From positions 1 to 64,000 of the forward strand of contig PHBE01000012.1 in NCBI GenBank assembly GCA_002841885.1: 64,000 bases of DNA, given 5' to 3'. The position numbers were made by a program, and so were the translations under genes. Source of the DNA: Deltaproteobacteria bacterium HGW-Deltaproteobacteria-18 (GTDB lineage: Bacteria > Desulfobacterota > Desulfovibrionia > Desulfovibrionales > Desulfomicrobiaceae). This document shows positions 1 through 8,445 of the stretch, piece by piece. The first letter of the stretch is position 1. Each line of letters starts with the position of its first letter. Below the pieces are notes generated by a model. That model worked only from the letters and a program-made list of their open reading frames with translations, did no database searches and had not been told where the DNA came from.

Positions 1-60
1 CAAGACCCAGACCCTCATGGTCTACCTGCAGGACTTCATCGGACAGCACAATTCCTTCCT
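1..60 (+). repeat. 60-bp exact direct repeat, copy 1 (partner 621-680)
   Basis: Bases 1-60 and 621-680 match exactly at an offset of 620. They encode the same segment of the two tandem filament genes. The identity may extend left of the window. To the right, after the 32-bp gap in copy 2, the alignable 35 bases differ at 5 positions, so the identity ends abruptly. Confidence 0.95.
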
Positions 61-127
61 GCAGGGCGCGAACACGGCCATCAGCAACGCCAACCAGGTG
101 CTGACCAACATCGCCCGCGGGCAATAG
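2..127 (+). CDS. EspA/SseB-like T3SS filament protein, 3' end only (copy 1)
   Basis: The window opens inside this gene; only the last 41 residues and the TAG stop are visible. The reading frame is fixed by the near-identical second copy downstream. The tail ends in a helical, Asn/Ala-rich stretch (QGANTAISNANQVLTNIARG), as expected for the C-terminal coiled coil of EspA/SseB-type filament or tip proteins that extend the needle. Its first 60 bases are identical to 621-680, so the two copies are a recent tandem duplication or have undergone gene conversion. This copy keeps the full C-terminus that copy 2 has lost. Family assignment rests on copy 2 and on the neighbouring translocator genes. Confidence 0.7.
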   Translation, partial: KTQTLMVYLQDFIGQHNSFLQGANTAISNANQVLTNIARGQ

Positions 128-231
128 GATCGCCGGGATAGTCTCGAGCACGGAATAAACACGCCGCAATCGGGTATTCGCGATCCGGCACACACAAACG
201 CACCAAGCACGCAACCGTAGAGGACATAACC

Positions 232-735
232 ATGACAACACCAATTTCCGGATCCCAGAGTCTTTCCCAGATCATGTCCGATATCGACCTCGGCCCGGCC
301 GGCGGCATCCAGATGATGTTCGCCAAACTGCAGATGGCCCAGTCCCAAATATGTAAGAATCAGGCCAACGATTATATGGCACAGATTCAGGACATCCAGG
401 CTGAGCAGAAGGCCTGCGCGAGTATGATCGAAAAGGCCCGGGCCCTGCAGAATACGGCCAAGACGGACGATAAGGCCACGACCATGCCTGCCGATATGAA
501 AAAATTCTTCGACGACCGCGGCCTGTCCTATGACACGAAAGGTAACGACACCAAACACAACAAGGATGAATGGGACTTCAACCTCAAATCCCTGACCAAC
601 TACCAGGAACAGATCGGCAGCAAGACCCAGACCCTCATGGTCTACCTGCAGGACTTCATCGGACAGCACAATTCCTTCCTACCAGGTACTGACCAATATC
701 GCTCGCGGACAGTAGGGCGTCGCCTCCAAGAGTGA
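232..735 (+). CDS. EspA/SseB-like T3SS filament protein (copy 2), frameshifted C-terminus
   Basis: A 167-residue protein without a signal peptide, which is usual for T3SS substrates. The mid region (MPADMKKFFDDRGLSYD followed by a helical C-terminal half) resembles EspA/SseB-type needle-extension filament proteins, and it sits directly before an SycD-type chaperone and two translocators. Compared with copy 1, 32 bases are missing after the codons for NSFL. The frame is shifted, so residues 151-167 are unrelated to copy 1 and the ancestral stop at 713-715 is read through to a TGA at 733-735. An intact version would have 171 residues. The lost segment is the terminal coiled coil, so polymerisation may be affected. 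A GAGGA ribosome site precedes the ATG. Confidence 0.7.
   Translation: MTTPISGSQSLSQIMSDIDLGPAGGIQMMFAKLQMAQSQICKNQANDYMAQIQDIQAEQKACASMIEKARALQNTAKTDDKATTMPADMKKFFDDRGLSYDTKGNDTKHNKDEWDFNLKSLTNYQEQIGSKTQTLMVYLQDFIGQHNSFLPGTDQYRSRTVGRRLQE
621..680 (+). repeat. 60-bp exact direct repeat, copy 2 (partner 1-60)
   Basis: Identical to bases 1-60. It ends exactly at the 32-bp deletion that shifts the frame of the second filament gene. Confidence 0.95.
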
Positions 736-811
736 CGTATTCCAACCAAAAACACGGCCCGTCCGCAGATCCGCGCTCACGCCGACTGCCAACCGGGCCA
801 AAGAGACATCC

Positions 812-1297
812 ATGAATACCACACAGTCTTCCCTCGACGATCAAGAAATCCAGGCCATCGTCAAGGCGATGCAGAATGGCGCCAGCATCAGCGATGTGGC
901 CAACATGAACGCGGAAGTCCTTGAAGGGCTCTATTCCCTGGGCTACAACCTCTACACCTCGGGCAACTTCAGCGACGCAGAGATCATCTTTCAGTCCCTG
1001 TGCCTTTACAAACACTCGGATGTCCGCTTCTGGATGGGCCTGGCAGGCTGCCGTCAGGCCAACGAAAACCTGCAGGGAGCCGTGGACGCATACTCCATGG
1101 CCGGGGTGGCCGGCGGGCTTTCAGACCCGTCTCCCTTCCTCTATGCGGCCAACTGCTACATCAAGATGGGTGACAAGGAGAATGCCGTGGGTGCCCTGAA
1201 AGGACTGCTCACCATGGGCGAAGAGTCGAATGCGGCCCATGCCCAGTGCAGAGACAAGGCCAAAGAGCTTCTCAAGATGCTGGAAAGCAAGGCGTAA
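812..1297 (+). CDS. SycD/LcrH/CesD-family class II T3SS chaperone (TPR)
   Basis: A 161-residue acidic TPR protein. About three helix-turn-helix repeats cover residues 35-140 (for example the LYSLGYNLYTSGNFSDAEII and FLYAANCYIKMGDKENAV segments), the architecture of SycD, LcrH and CesD. These cytosolic class II chaperones keep the two hydrophobic translocators soluble before export. The length matches the family (about 150-170 residues). It lies between the filament genes and sctE, only about 10 bases before sctE, so the most likely clients are the SctE and SctB proteins encoded next. Confidence 0.88.
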   Translation: MNTTQSSLDDQEIQAIVKAMQNGASISDVANMNAEVLEGLYSLGYNLYTSGNFSDAEIIFQSLCLYKHSDVRFWMGLAGCRQANENLQGAVDAYSMAGVAGGLSDPSPFLYAANCYIKMGDKENAVGALKGLLTMGEESNAAHAQCRDKAKELLKMLESKA

Positions 1298-1307
1298 GGG
1301 TACAGTC

Positions 1308-2390
1308 ATGAGCAGCGACCTTACCATCAATCGTTTTCAGACCGGAAACATAGACGCGTCCACCGCCTCGCAGGAGTTGACCGGAACCCGGCAGGTCGGA
1401 GGGACGACCATCCCCCCGGCTATCGGCGACATGACCCTGAACAATGCGCTGGAACAGCTCGGGCTCCCGGTGCTGTCCACCCCGGTGGGCAGCATGTCGC
1501 TGGACGCTCTGATGAGCGCCATCGGAAACGAATCCCGCAGACAGGCGTGCAAGGACGGCGTCAACAGCCTGGAGCTCAAGGCCCAGCAGCAAAAAGAAGT
1601 CAACGACAAGCAGCTGGAACAACTCGCCAAACAGCTTGAGGAAATGAAGAAGAAGGCTGTGCTGAACGGATTTCTGAAAGCCTTCAAGATCATTGGCATG
1701 ATCGTCGGCGCCATTGCCTCCGCAGCGACCATCGTCGCCGGAGCCATGACCGGCAACCCGCTGCTGATCGCGGCCGGTTGCATCGGCATGGCCATGACCG
1801 TCGACACCCTCGTGTCCACGGCCACGGATGGCAAGGTCAGCTTGATGGCGGGGTTCGAGAAGCTCGGCAAGGCCATGGGCATGGACGACGAGACCGCCAA
1901 GTGGTTCGCCTTCGGCATGCAGATGGCCATCATGGTGGTGGCCATCGGCGTGAGTCTTGGAGCGGGGCTGGCCGGCACGTCCTCCAGCGCCGCCAAGGTC
2001 GGTGCCGATGCCGTCAAGGTCGGTGCCGAGGTTGCCAAGGCAGGCGCCCAGACCGCCCAAGTCAGTACCCAGGCCGCCCAGAAGGCCCTCAGCGTTATCT
2101 TGACCGCGCAGAAGATCCTGAACTTCACCTCGGCCGGCCTGGGCGTGGCCCAGGGCGCAACGACCGTCGCCAGTGCGGTCGTTGATTACAACGTGGCCCA
2201 GACCAAGATCACCACCAAGGAACTGGAAGCCATTCTCGAACGGCTCAGAGAGTCCATTGAAATGGACAGGGCGCTGGTGGAAAACGAGATGGAGCGCGCC
2301 AACGATCTCATGGCCAAGGTCACGGAAATCATAAAGGGATGCGCCGAGACGCAGGCCGCAATTTTGACGACCACTCCGGCCATGGCCTAG
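1308..2390 (+). CDS. sctE: T3SS translocon pore protein SctE (YopB/EspD/SseC-like)
   Basis: A 360-residue protein started at ATG 1308, ten bases after the chaperone stop; the frame stays open further upstream but that part overlaps the chaperone gene. Two hydrophobic segments at about residues 120-170 (Gly/Ala-rich, long enough for a helical hairpin) and 196-222 match the membrane-inserting region of YopB-type translocators. Heptad-like helices precede and follow them (residues 75-118 and 270-350), and Ala/Val/Lys repeats lie near 225-260. The protein is exported through the needle and forms the pore in the target membrane with SctB. The chaperone upstream supports this. Confidence 0.82.
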   Translation: MSSDLTINRFQTGNIDASTASQELTGTRQVGGTTIPPAIGDMTLNNALEQLGLPVLSTPVGSMSLDALMSAIGNESRRQACKDGVNSLELKAQQQKEVNDKQLEQLAKQLEEMKKKAVLNGFLKAFKIIGMIVGAIASAATIVAGAMTGNPLLIAAGCIGMAMTVDTLVSTATDGKVSLMAGFEKLGKAMGMDDETAKWFAFGMQMAIMVVAIGVSLGAGLAGTSSSAAKVGADAVKVGAEVAKAGAQTAQVSTQAAQKALSVILTAQKILNFTSAGLGVAQGATTVASAVVDYNVAQTKITTKELEAILERLRESIEMDRALVENEMERANDLMAKVTEIIKGCAETQAAILTTTPAMA

Positions 2391-2456
2391 CCGGACGGGC
2401 CCGGCCTGCCGGAGCCCCCACGCCAACCCGTTTCAAACAGGCCACGAGGTAGAAAC

Positions 2457-3236
2457 ATGACAATCACGAATGTCAATCAGATCAGCGGATTCGATGCCGC
2501 CCAATACAACCAGCTCCTGGAAACGGCCAAGTCGGATTATGTCTCCAGTGCCCAGGTCGACCAGGCCCTGCTGGCCGCGGTCAATTCCGGAAAAACCTTT
2601 GAACAGGCCCTGAGTGCGGTCAGCACGTCCCTGCCAACCCTGCCTCCCCCCATCGGCACCGGCAAACTGTGGGACAACGGGCTGGACGGGCTGCCGTCTT
2701 TCAGCGCCAACTACCTGGCCCTGATCGGAGACGTGGCCTCCGAACAACGCCGCAAAAGCGCCGAGCAGCGAGCCTTGCAGACGGAGCTCATCATCGACAC
2801 GATCAAGGATCAGGCTCAGGAGATGCGCAGCAAGGCCGTCTTCCAGCTGTGCATGGGCATCGTTTCGGGAGCGCTGAGCATCGCCCAGGGAGCCATGGCC
2901 TTCAAAATGATGTCCAGCGGTGTTTCCGCGAATGCCAAAATTACGGATACGGCGGCCAAAGGGCACGCTGACATGCTGCTCAATACGCGGGTACAGAGCT
3001 TCAACGCTGGTGCAAGCGGCGTGACCGGCATGGTGGGCAGCATCAGCCAGGCAGTTGGCAGCTTTTACGACTCCGACATCAAGCTCATGGACGCCACCAT
3101 CGAACGGGCCAGGGCCCAGACCGACGCCCTCAAGAGCATGGAGGACAGCCTCAGGGAACTGATCGGAAAGATGCTCTCGACCATGGACTCCATCCAGCAG
3201 AACACCAACCAGACCCGGACCAAAATTCTCGGGTAA
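2457..3236 (+). CDS. sctB: T3SS translocon protein SctB (YopD/EspB/SseD-like)
   Basis: A 259-residue protein with one hydrophobic stretch at about residues 127-150 and a helical C-terminal part (about 195-255) with many Met, Gln and Thr residues. That is the layout of the second, smaller translocator that pairs with SctE. There is no signal peptide. It follows sctE by 66 bases in the same operon, with a GAGGT ribosome site before the ATG. The call rests on topology and gene order more than on a specific motif, so SseD/EspB/YopD subtype is not resolved. Confidence 0.75.
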   Translation: MTITNVNQISGFDAAQYNQLLETAKSDYVSSAQVDQALLAAVNSGKTFEQALSAVSTSLPTLPPPIGTGKLWDNGLDGLPSFSANYLALIGDVASEQRRKSAEQRALQTELIIDTIKDQAQEMRSKAVFQLCMGIVSGALSIAQGAMAFKMMSSGVSANAKITDTAAKGHADMLLNTRVQSFNAGASGVTGMVGSISQAVGSFYDSDIKLMDATIERARAQTDALKSMEDSLRELIGKMLSTMDSIQQNTNQTRTKILG

Positions 3237-3392
3237 AAGCCCGCTGGCGCGACCGGGACCCATCCCGGCGCGCCGAGGAGGGCCCGACGTCCGACAGGTC
3301 CGGGCCTATTTCAAAAACGCGACACACGGGCAAACTTGTTTGACAAAATGAGGGCCTTGGCCCAAGAGTTTCACGTTCTACAAGGAGTTCAC

Positions 3393-3866
3393 ATGACCTT
3401 GCCCCAACAGGCCGCCGACGCCATCACCTCGGCTGCAGGCTGGCAACCGGCCCGGCCGAACGACGACGGCGTGTTCCGCTTCCGCCTGGAAGGAGACCTC
3501 GAGATGGACTTTTTCTCGCCCGACGGGCGCACCGGCATCTTCCGCTCCACCCTGGCCACCCTGCCGGACACGGAAGCTGAGGCCGATGCGTTGCTGAAAA
3601 CCTGCGCGCAGCGCGCGGTGGCCGCCTCCCGAAAGCGAAAATCCATCCTCTCCCTCGACGCCGGTCGCCTGCAGTTGCACCGTGCCGTCAGGCTCGACGG
3701 GCTTTCGCCGGACATGCTGGCCCGCGTAGCCTCCGATGAGGCCCGGAACTTCCTGAACGACCTCGCGTGGTGGCAGGTCCAGACCGGAGCGAAACCCGGA
3801 CAATCCGCCGCACCATCTCCCTTCAGCCTGTCCGGATTCGGCGGCTCCTGGTCTCCGGGACGCTGA
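3393..3866 (+). CDS. Class I T3SS chaperone (CesT/SycE-like)
   Basis: A 157-residue acidic protein. ATG 3393 is preferred because AAGGAG lies six bases before it; an upstream ATG at 3336 has no such site. The N-terminal part alternates strands and short helices (FRFRLEGDLEMDFFS, then GIFRSTLATLP), followed by a helix and another strand pair, the fold pattern of homodimeric CesT-type chaperones. The C-terminal 25 residues are Pro/Ser/Gly-rich and probably disordered. Its stop overlaps the sctC start by one base. The client is unknown: no obvious effector gene is adjacent, so it may serve a structural substrate or an effector elsewhere. Confidence 0.68.
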   Translation: MTLPQQAADAITSAAGWQPARPNDDGVFRFRLEGDLEMDFFSPDGRTGIFRSTLATLPDTEAEADALLKTCAQRAVAASRKRKSILSLDAGRLQLHRAVRLDGLSPDMLARVASDEARNFLNDLAWWQVQTGAKPGQSAAPSPFSLSGFGGSWSPGR

Positions 3867-6091
3867 TGGGCATGACCATTCATACACCTTCACGCTTCCT
3901 GCGCCGCGCGGCAATCCTCCTGGTCCTCGCCCTGGCCGTCCTGACGGCGGTCCCGGTCCCGGCCGCCCCCGGCGATCCAACGCTCAACGGCATCCGGCAC
4001 CGTTCCGAACCCGGGCACACGCGCGTGGTTCTGGATGTCAGCGCACCGGCGGACTTCACGCAGTCCCTGGAGGAAAAAGCCGGAACACGGCGGCTTCGGA
4101 TCACCCTGCGCGGCGTCGGCATGGCCAAAGATGTCAAGCCCGAGCTCGCCGTCGGCGACGGCATCGTCTCGTCCATACAGGCCACCGCCACCCCGGACTC
4201 GGGCGTGGAGGTGGTCCTTGACCTCATGGCCATGGGCCGCCACCGCATCTTCACCCTGACAGGTCCCGACCGGGTGGTCGTGGACATGTACACGGCCCCG
4301 GCAGTGAAAAAGCAGCCTACGACCGCGTCGACGCTCGCCGTACTCTCGGTAGCCCCGCCCCCCGTGGCGTCCGGGAGCGGTTTCTCCAAGCCCTTCAGCT
4401 ACTACGCGGACCAGCAGGAACTCGCCACGGTGCTCATGCACTTCGCCCGCTCGCAAGGACTTGGGGCGTCCCTGTCCGCCGGGGTGACCGGCAAGATCAG
4501 CGGCCGTTTCTCCGACGTGCCCGCGGACAAATTTTTGCAGGGCATGCGCGCCGCCTTCGGCGTGTCCTGGTATCGCATCGGCAGCACTCTCCATTTCTTC
4601 AACGACGCGGAGATGACCCGCGCCTTCATCACCCCCAGGGCGCTGACGGCCGAAAAACTCTATTCCATGCTCCAGCAGTCGGCCGTATTCTCACCGCAGC
4701 TCCACCCGGTCCTGGCACCGGACGGGAACATGATCGTCGTTTCCGGTCCGCCGGAATACATCAACCAAGTCATGAGTGCAGTGACGGCCTTCGAGGAGGC
4801 CCAGACCGGGACCGTTGTCATGCGCGTCTTCCCGCTCAAGTACGCCTGGGCCGAAGACATCACCGTGAACAGCATGGACAAGACCGTGACCATACCCGGC
4901 ATCGCAAGCATCCTGCGGGCCATGCTGAACGGAACGCCCGTCTCGGCCACGCGGGTGACCCAGCAAAAAGCAACGCTGGACACACTCTCGGGCACAGGGC
5001 TGGCCGCCCAGGGCCGGGAACCAGAGCAGCAGGAGCAGGCCGCGCAGCCCGAGGCGACCGGCCCAGGCGCCAACATCATGGCCGACCCCAGGGTCAACGC
5101 CGTCTTGATCCACGACGCCGAATACCGCATGCCCTACTACGCCAAGGTCATCGAAGACCTGGACAAACCCGTGGAGCTCGTCGAAATCCACGCGGCCATC
5201 GTGGACATCGATACAGACTTCAAGCGCGACCTCGGCATCAACTACCAGGCCGCGGACGGCTCCAGCAAAGGTTGGGGCTTCGGCGGCGAGCTCTCGTCAA
5301 GTGATGACGCGTTTTCCCCGCTGCCCGCCATCGGCTCTCCGGCCGGTGCCGGACTGACCCTGTCCACCATCTACACCATGGGCTCCGACTACTTCCTGGC
5401 CCGCATCCAGGCCCTGGAAGAAGAGGGCGAGGCGCGCATGCTCGGCCGCCCGTCCGTCCTCACCGTGGACAACGTGCAGGCCACCCTGGAGAACACCACC
5501 ACCTACTACATCCCCATTCAGGGCAACGAAGCGTCGGACCTGTTCAAGGTCGAAGCGGGCACTGTGCTGCGCGTCACCCCGCATATCATCACGGAGCAGG
5601 ACGGACGGCGCACCATCAAACTGGCCGTGAACGTCCAGGACGATCAGAACAACAACAGCGAAGCCACGTCCACCACAACCATCCCGCCCATCAAACAGAC
5701 CAAGATCAACACCCAGGCCATCGTCGGGGCCGGACAGAGTCTGCTCATCGGCGGCTACTACTACGAGCAGAAGGGCAGCTCCGAAAGCGGCATCCCCATC
5801 CTCAAGGACATCCCGGGCGTAGGAAATCTGTTCAAGACCACGTCGAAAAGCAGCAAACGCATGGAACGGCTCATCCTCATAACCCCGAGGGTCATCAATC
5901 TGCAGGACATGCCCGCCATCCCGCCACGACTGGATGATCCGGCCATGCGCCAGAGCCCGACCCAGGCGGACTATTCAGAGCGCCCGGCACCGCCCAAGCG
6001 TAGCGGTTGTGCGCACGCCGCCCCGACCGACGAGGCTCTCGCGGCGCCGTTCAAACCCGAAGCCCGGCCGGCGGGAGGCACCCAGCCATGA
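3866..6091 (+). CDS. sctC: T3SS outer-membrane secretin SctC with N-terminal AMIN-like domain
   Basis: A 741-residue protein starting at an ATG that overlaps the preceding stop. A Sec signal peptide covers about residues 1-37 and ends at AAP. Residues 40-140 look like an AMIN domain (TRVVLDVSAPADF, then RRLRITL, ending in DRVVVDMY), which is more typical of PilQ pilus secretins. N0/N1-type domains follow from about 175, with conserved FPLKYAWAEDI near 330. The beta-barrel secretin domain ends in the typical GVGNLFK...RLILITPRVI block at about 650-680. About 50 residues trail after it. SctC forms the outer-membrane ring of the injectisome. Its stop overlaps sctD by four bases (ATGA). Confidence 0.92.
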   Translation: MGMTIHTPSRFLRRAAILLVLALAVLTAVPVPAAPGDPTLNGIRHRSEPGHTRVVLDVSAPADFTQSLEEKAGTRRLRITLRGVGMAKDVKPELAVGDGIVSSIQATATPDSGVEVVLDLMAMGRHRIFTLTGPDRVVVDMYTAPAVKKQPTTASTLAVLSVAPPPVASGSGFSKPFSYYADQQELATVLMHFARSQGLGASLSAGVTGKISGRFSDVPADKFLQGMRAAFGVSWYRIGSTLHFFNDAEMTRAFITPRALTAEKLYSMLQQSAVFSPQLHPVLAPDGNMIVVSGPPEYINQVMSAVTAFEEAQTGTVVMRVFPLKYAWAEDITVNSMDKTVTIPGIASILRAMLNGTPVSATRVTQQKATLDTLSGTGLAAQGREPEQQEQAAQPEATGPGANIMADPRVNAVLIHDAEYRMPYYAKVIEDLDKPVELVEIHAAIVDIDTDFKRDLGINYQAADGSSKGWGFGGELSSSDDAFSPLPAIGSPAGAGLTLSTIYTMGSDYFLARIQALEEEGEARMLGRPSVLTVDNVQATLENTTTYYIPIQGNEASDLFKVEAGTVLRVTPHIITEQDGRRTIKLAVNVQDDQNNNSEATSTTTIPPIKQTKINTQAIVGAGQSLLIGGYYYEQKGSSESGIPILKDIPGVGNLFKTTSKSSKRMERLILITPRVINLQDMPAIPPRLDDPAMRQSPTQADYSERPAPPKRSGCAHAAPTDEALAAPFKPEARPAGGTQP

Positions 6092-7554
6092 CCCCGGCCG
6101 GCTCCATCCGCCTGCGAATCTTTTCCGGCCCCCACATGGGCGCGGAAATCATCCTGCCGCCCGGGGAACACCTGGTCGGCAGTGACGATTCCTGCGACAT
6201 CATCCTGAGTGAGGGCTTGGTGTCGCCGCGACACGCCCTGGTGCGGATCATCCCCGTTCAGGACGACTCGCCGAAGGCCAACATCCGGCCCGTGGACGAC
6301 ACCGTACTGATCGACCAGAGCCCGGCCGCTGCCGACGGCACACCCTGGAATCCCGGTTCACCGTGCCTGCTGGGCTCGACCATGCTGGCCTGGCTGCCGG
6401 CCGAAGACACGGCTGAAGCATGGCAGGACCTCATCGCCCGCCTCGCGAAACCCGCAGACAGCACCGACCGACAGGCAACGGCCCCTTTGGCGCCCGACAC
6501 ATCGGCCGTCGAAGCCGGAACGGTTCAGGCGCCAACAGAATTGGCAAACGCCGACGCCGTTGACTCCGCCACGACGCCGCCCCGACCCCGAAACCGGACC
6601 ACAGGCAAGATCATACGCGCCCTTGTGGTCCTGCTCTGCCTTGGCTCCCTGGCCGTATCCTACGAATTTTCTACCCGGCCGACCGGCGTCAGCCAGCAAG
6701 AACTCACTGAAATTCTGAATGAAAGCGGGTTCACTAGCCTCTCGGTCCAACGCGACGGAGAGATCCTGGAGGTACGCGGGGAAGTGGCGGACGACCACGA
6801 ACGGGCCCGCTTGCTCCGACTGGCCCAAAGTCTGCAGTCACCTGTTCAACTCGATGTCCACGTGCGTGCGGACCGGATCGGGGCCATCGCCTTCGCCTTC
6901 AACAGCCAAGGACTGTTCCCGGAGATCTTGAAGACCGAGGAAAGCAATGGCTACCAGGTACGCGGCTACATGCGCAGCAGTCAGGTGGAGGAAGCCGCCT
7001 TCGTCGCGGCGCAGGAGGATTTCCCGGCCAACATGCGTCCCCTGCTGGTGCGGGACATCATCCATGCCGACGCAGTGGACGAAGCCCTGCGCCCCCTGCT
7101 GGCCCGCGCGGGCATGGACTTCGTCTCGACCGACTACCACCCCGGGATGGTCATCTTCTCAGGGACTTTTTCCGAAGCCCAACGCAGCGTGCTGGAGTCG
7201 GTCATGTCCGAGACGCAACAAGCCCTTGGCGTTCCGGTGCCTTTCAGAATCGTTGCCGCGACGCAGGTCACACTGACCAGGGCTGCAACTCCCGCGAACA
7301 CGACATCGGCCATGCCCATGGCTGCCCCGAGCCCCATGGCGACAGAACCTACCGAAGCGAGCATCGAGGGACTACAGGTGACAGGCGTGACCCTCTCACC
7401 CATGCGCTTTATCTCCGTACACACGGGTGAACGGGTTTTCGAGGGCGGATTGCTGCCCACGGGGCACACCCTGGAAAGCATCGACGACAAGGAACTAAGG
7501 CTCCGCAAAGACGGGGTTGTAACCATTTACAGACTGCGAGGCACCAATGAATGA
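6088..7554 (+). CDS. sctD: T3SS inner-membrane ring protein SctD (FHA domain)
   Basis: A 488-residue protein starting at an ATG that overlaps the sctC stop. An FHA domain at about residues 8-100 (GEHLVGSDDSCDIIL, then SPRHALVRI) faces the cytosol in SctD homologues. A single transmembrane helix lies at about 175-193, preceded by a Pro/Thr linker. The periplasmic part (about 200-420) has the ring-building modules that contact SctC and SctJ. A 70-residue C-terminal extension begins at about 420. The FHA copy here probably binds SctK of the sorting platform rather than phosphothreonine. The gene overlaps the next one by eight bases. Confidence 0.9.
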   Translation: MTPAGSIRLRIFSGPHMGAEIILPPGEHLVGSDDSCDIILSEGLVSPRHALVRIIPVQDDSPKANIRPVDDTVLIDQSPAAADGTPWNPGSPCLLGSTMLAWLPAEDTAEAWQDLIARLAKPADSTDRQATAPLAPDTSAVEAGTVQAPTELANADAVDSATTPPRPRNRTTGKIIRALVVLLCLGSLAVSYEFSTRPTGVSQQELTEILNESGFTSLSVQRDGEILEVRGEVADDHERARLLRLAQSLQSPVQLDVHVRADRIGAIAFAFNSQGLFPEILKTEESNGYQVRGYMRSSQVEEAAFVAAQEDFPANMRPLLVRDIIHADAVDEALRPLLARAGMDFVSTDYHPGMVIFSGTFSEAQRSVLESVMSETQQALGVPVPFRIVAATQVTLTRAATPANTTSAMPMAAPSPMATEPTEASIEGLQVTGVTLSPMRFISVHTGERVFEGGLLPTGHTLESIDDKELRLRKDGVVTIYRLRGTNE

Positions 7555-7759
7555 AGCTTTTGTCTCGGTCCTGGACATACTGGAGAACGATCCATCGGGT
7601 GCGGGCCTAAGGCCCATCCGGGAAGACCTTCTGAACATGGACATGGACATCCGTAGGAACATGGACCGGGGTCTGGCACCGGATGAAATGACCACGGCCC
7701 GGACATCGCGCGCCATGATCCAGGCCGCGGAGAGCATCCTGAACAAGCTCTCATCCTGA
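7547..7759 (+). CDS. Small needle chaperone, YscE/EscE/SsaE-like
   Basis: A 70-residue helical protein whose start overlaps the sctD stop. It has the size and two-helix layout of YscE/EscE/SsaE proteins, with a basic helix (LLNMDMDIRRNMDRGL) and a C-terminal helix (AMIQAAESILNKL). In known systems this protein pairs with a YscG-type TPR protein to hold the needle subunit in the cytosol. Here the needle gene is next and a TPR protein follows it, which matches that trio exactly. Sequence similarity in this family is weak, so position carries much of the call. Confidence 0.72.
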   Translation: MNEAFVSVLDILENDPSGAGLRPIREDLLNMDMDIRRNMDRGLAPDEMTTARTSRAMIQAAESILNKLSS

Positions 7760-7804
7760 TCTGAAAAACGCAGCCTGCCGCTCCGGCGGGCAAGGAAGGT
7801 ACAT

Positions 7805-8056
7805 ATGGCTATTTCAGGAACCCCCGGACTGAACCTGGGCAATCTCTTCGACAAGAGCATGGAAGCCGTAAGCAAGCGCGGCGCGAACATCGAGCAGAAA
7901 ATGAAGGAGCTGCAGAACAGTGAGTCTGCCAGCCCCGAGCAGATGGCCATGCTCAATTTCGAACTTGGCCAGTACAACGCCATGCTCGAATCCCTCTCCA
8001 CCGTCACCAAGAGCATGAACGACATGCTCAAAAGCCTCGCCCAGCGCGCGGGCTAG
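7805..8056 (+). CDS. sctF: T3SS needle subunit SctF
   Basis: An 83-residue helical-hairpin protein, the usual needle size. The short N-terminal helix is followed by a conserved turn around SESASPEQMAMLNFELGQYN, comparable to the P-x-x-P turn and Q-Y/W region of YscF, PrgI and EscF. The C-terminal helix (LESLSTVTKSMNDMLKSL) is the part that lines the needle channel. An AAGGT ribosome site lies before the ATG. Flanking YscE-like and YscG-like chaperone genes strengthen the call. Confidence 0.9.
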   Translation: MAISGTPGLNLGNLFDKSMEAVSKRGANIEQKMKELQNSESASPEQMAMLNFELGQYNAMLESLSTVTKSMNDMLKSLAQRAG

Positions 8057-8067
8057 GGAGAATACCC

Positions 8068-8436
8068 ATGCTTTCCACGGAACACAGACAACGCCTCCTC
8101 GACATCGCCAATGCAGGCTGCTCCAAGGGCCTCGTAGTCGAGGCGCGGGCCATCTACGAAGGCCTGCTGACCCTGGACCCGGACATGGCCCCGGCCAACA
8201 TCGGTCTGGCCTTGAGCCACATCGTCCTCAACGAATTCGCCGAAGGCGAGGAACTCCTGCGGGAGAAAGTTCTGGCTGCCGACCCTGCCGACCAGGAAGC
8301 CCGCGCCATGCTCGGCCTTTGCCTTACTCTTGCCGGACAGCGCGAGGCCGCCGAGGACGTACTGGAGCCCCTGTCCAGGGAAGACGGTCCCAGGGCCGAA
8401 CTGGCGACGACCCTGCTCGAACACGCGCGTCAGTAG
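8068..8436 (+). CDS. TPR needle co-chaperone, YscG/EscG/SsaH-like
   Basis: A 122-residue protein with about three TPR-like helical pairs (for example LVVEARAIYEGLLTLDP, then ARAMLGLCLTLAGQREAAED). The length matches YscG/EscG (about 115-125 residues). With the YscE-like protein it would form the groove that binds the C-terminal helix of SctF and prevents premature needle assembly. It starts 11 bases after sctF, with GGGAGAA before the ATG. A generic TPR protein is the alternative, but the gene order is that of Ysc-type loci. Confidence 0.78.
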   Translation: MLSTEHRQRLLDIANAGCSKGLVVEARAIYEGLLTLDPDMAPANIGLALSHIVLNEFAEGEELLREKVLAADPADQEARAMLGLCLTLAGQREAAEDVLEPLSREDGPRAELATTLLEHARQ

Positions 8437-8445
8437 CAGACACCC

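Noticed and set aside
1272..2426. 384-codon open frame on the - strand
   Set aside because: Antisense of sctE with Gly/His/Asp-rich low-complexity product.
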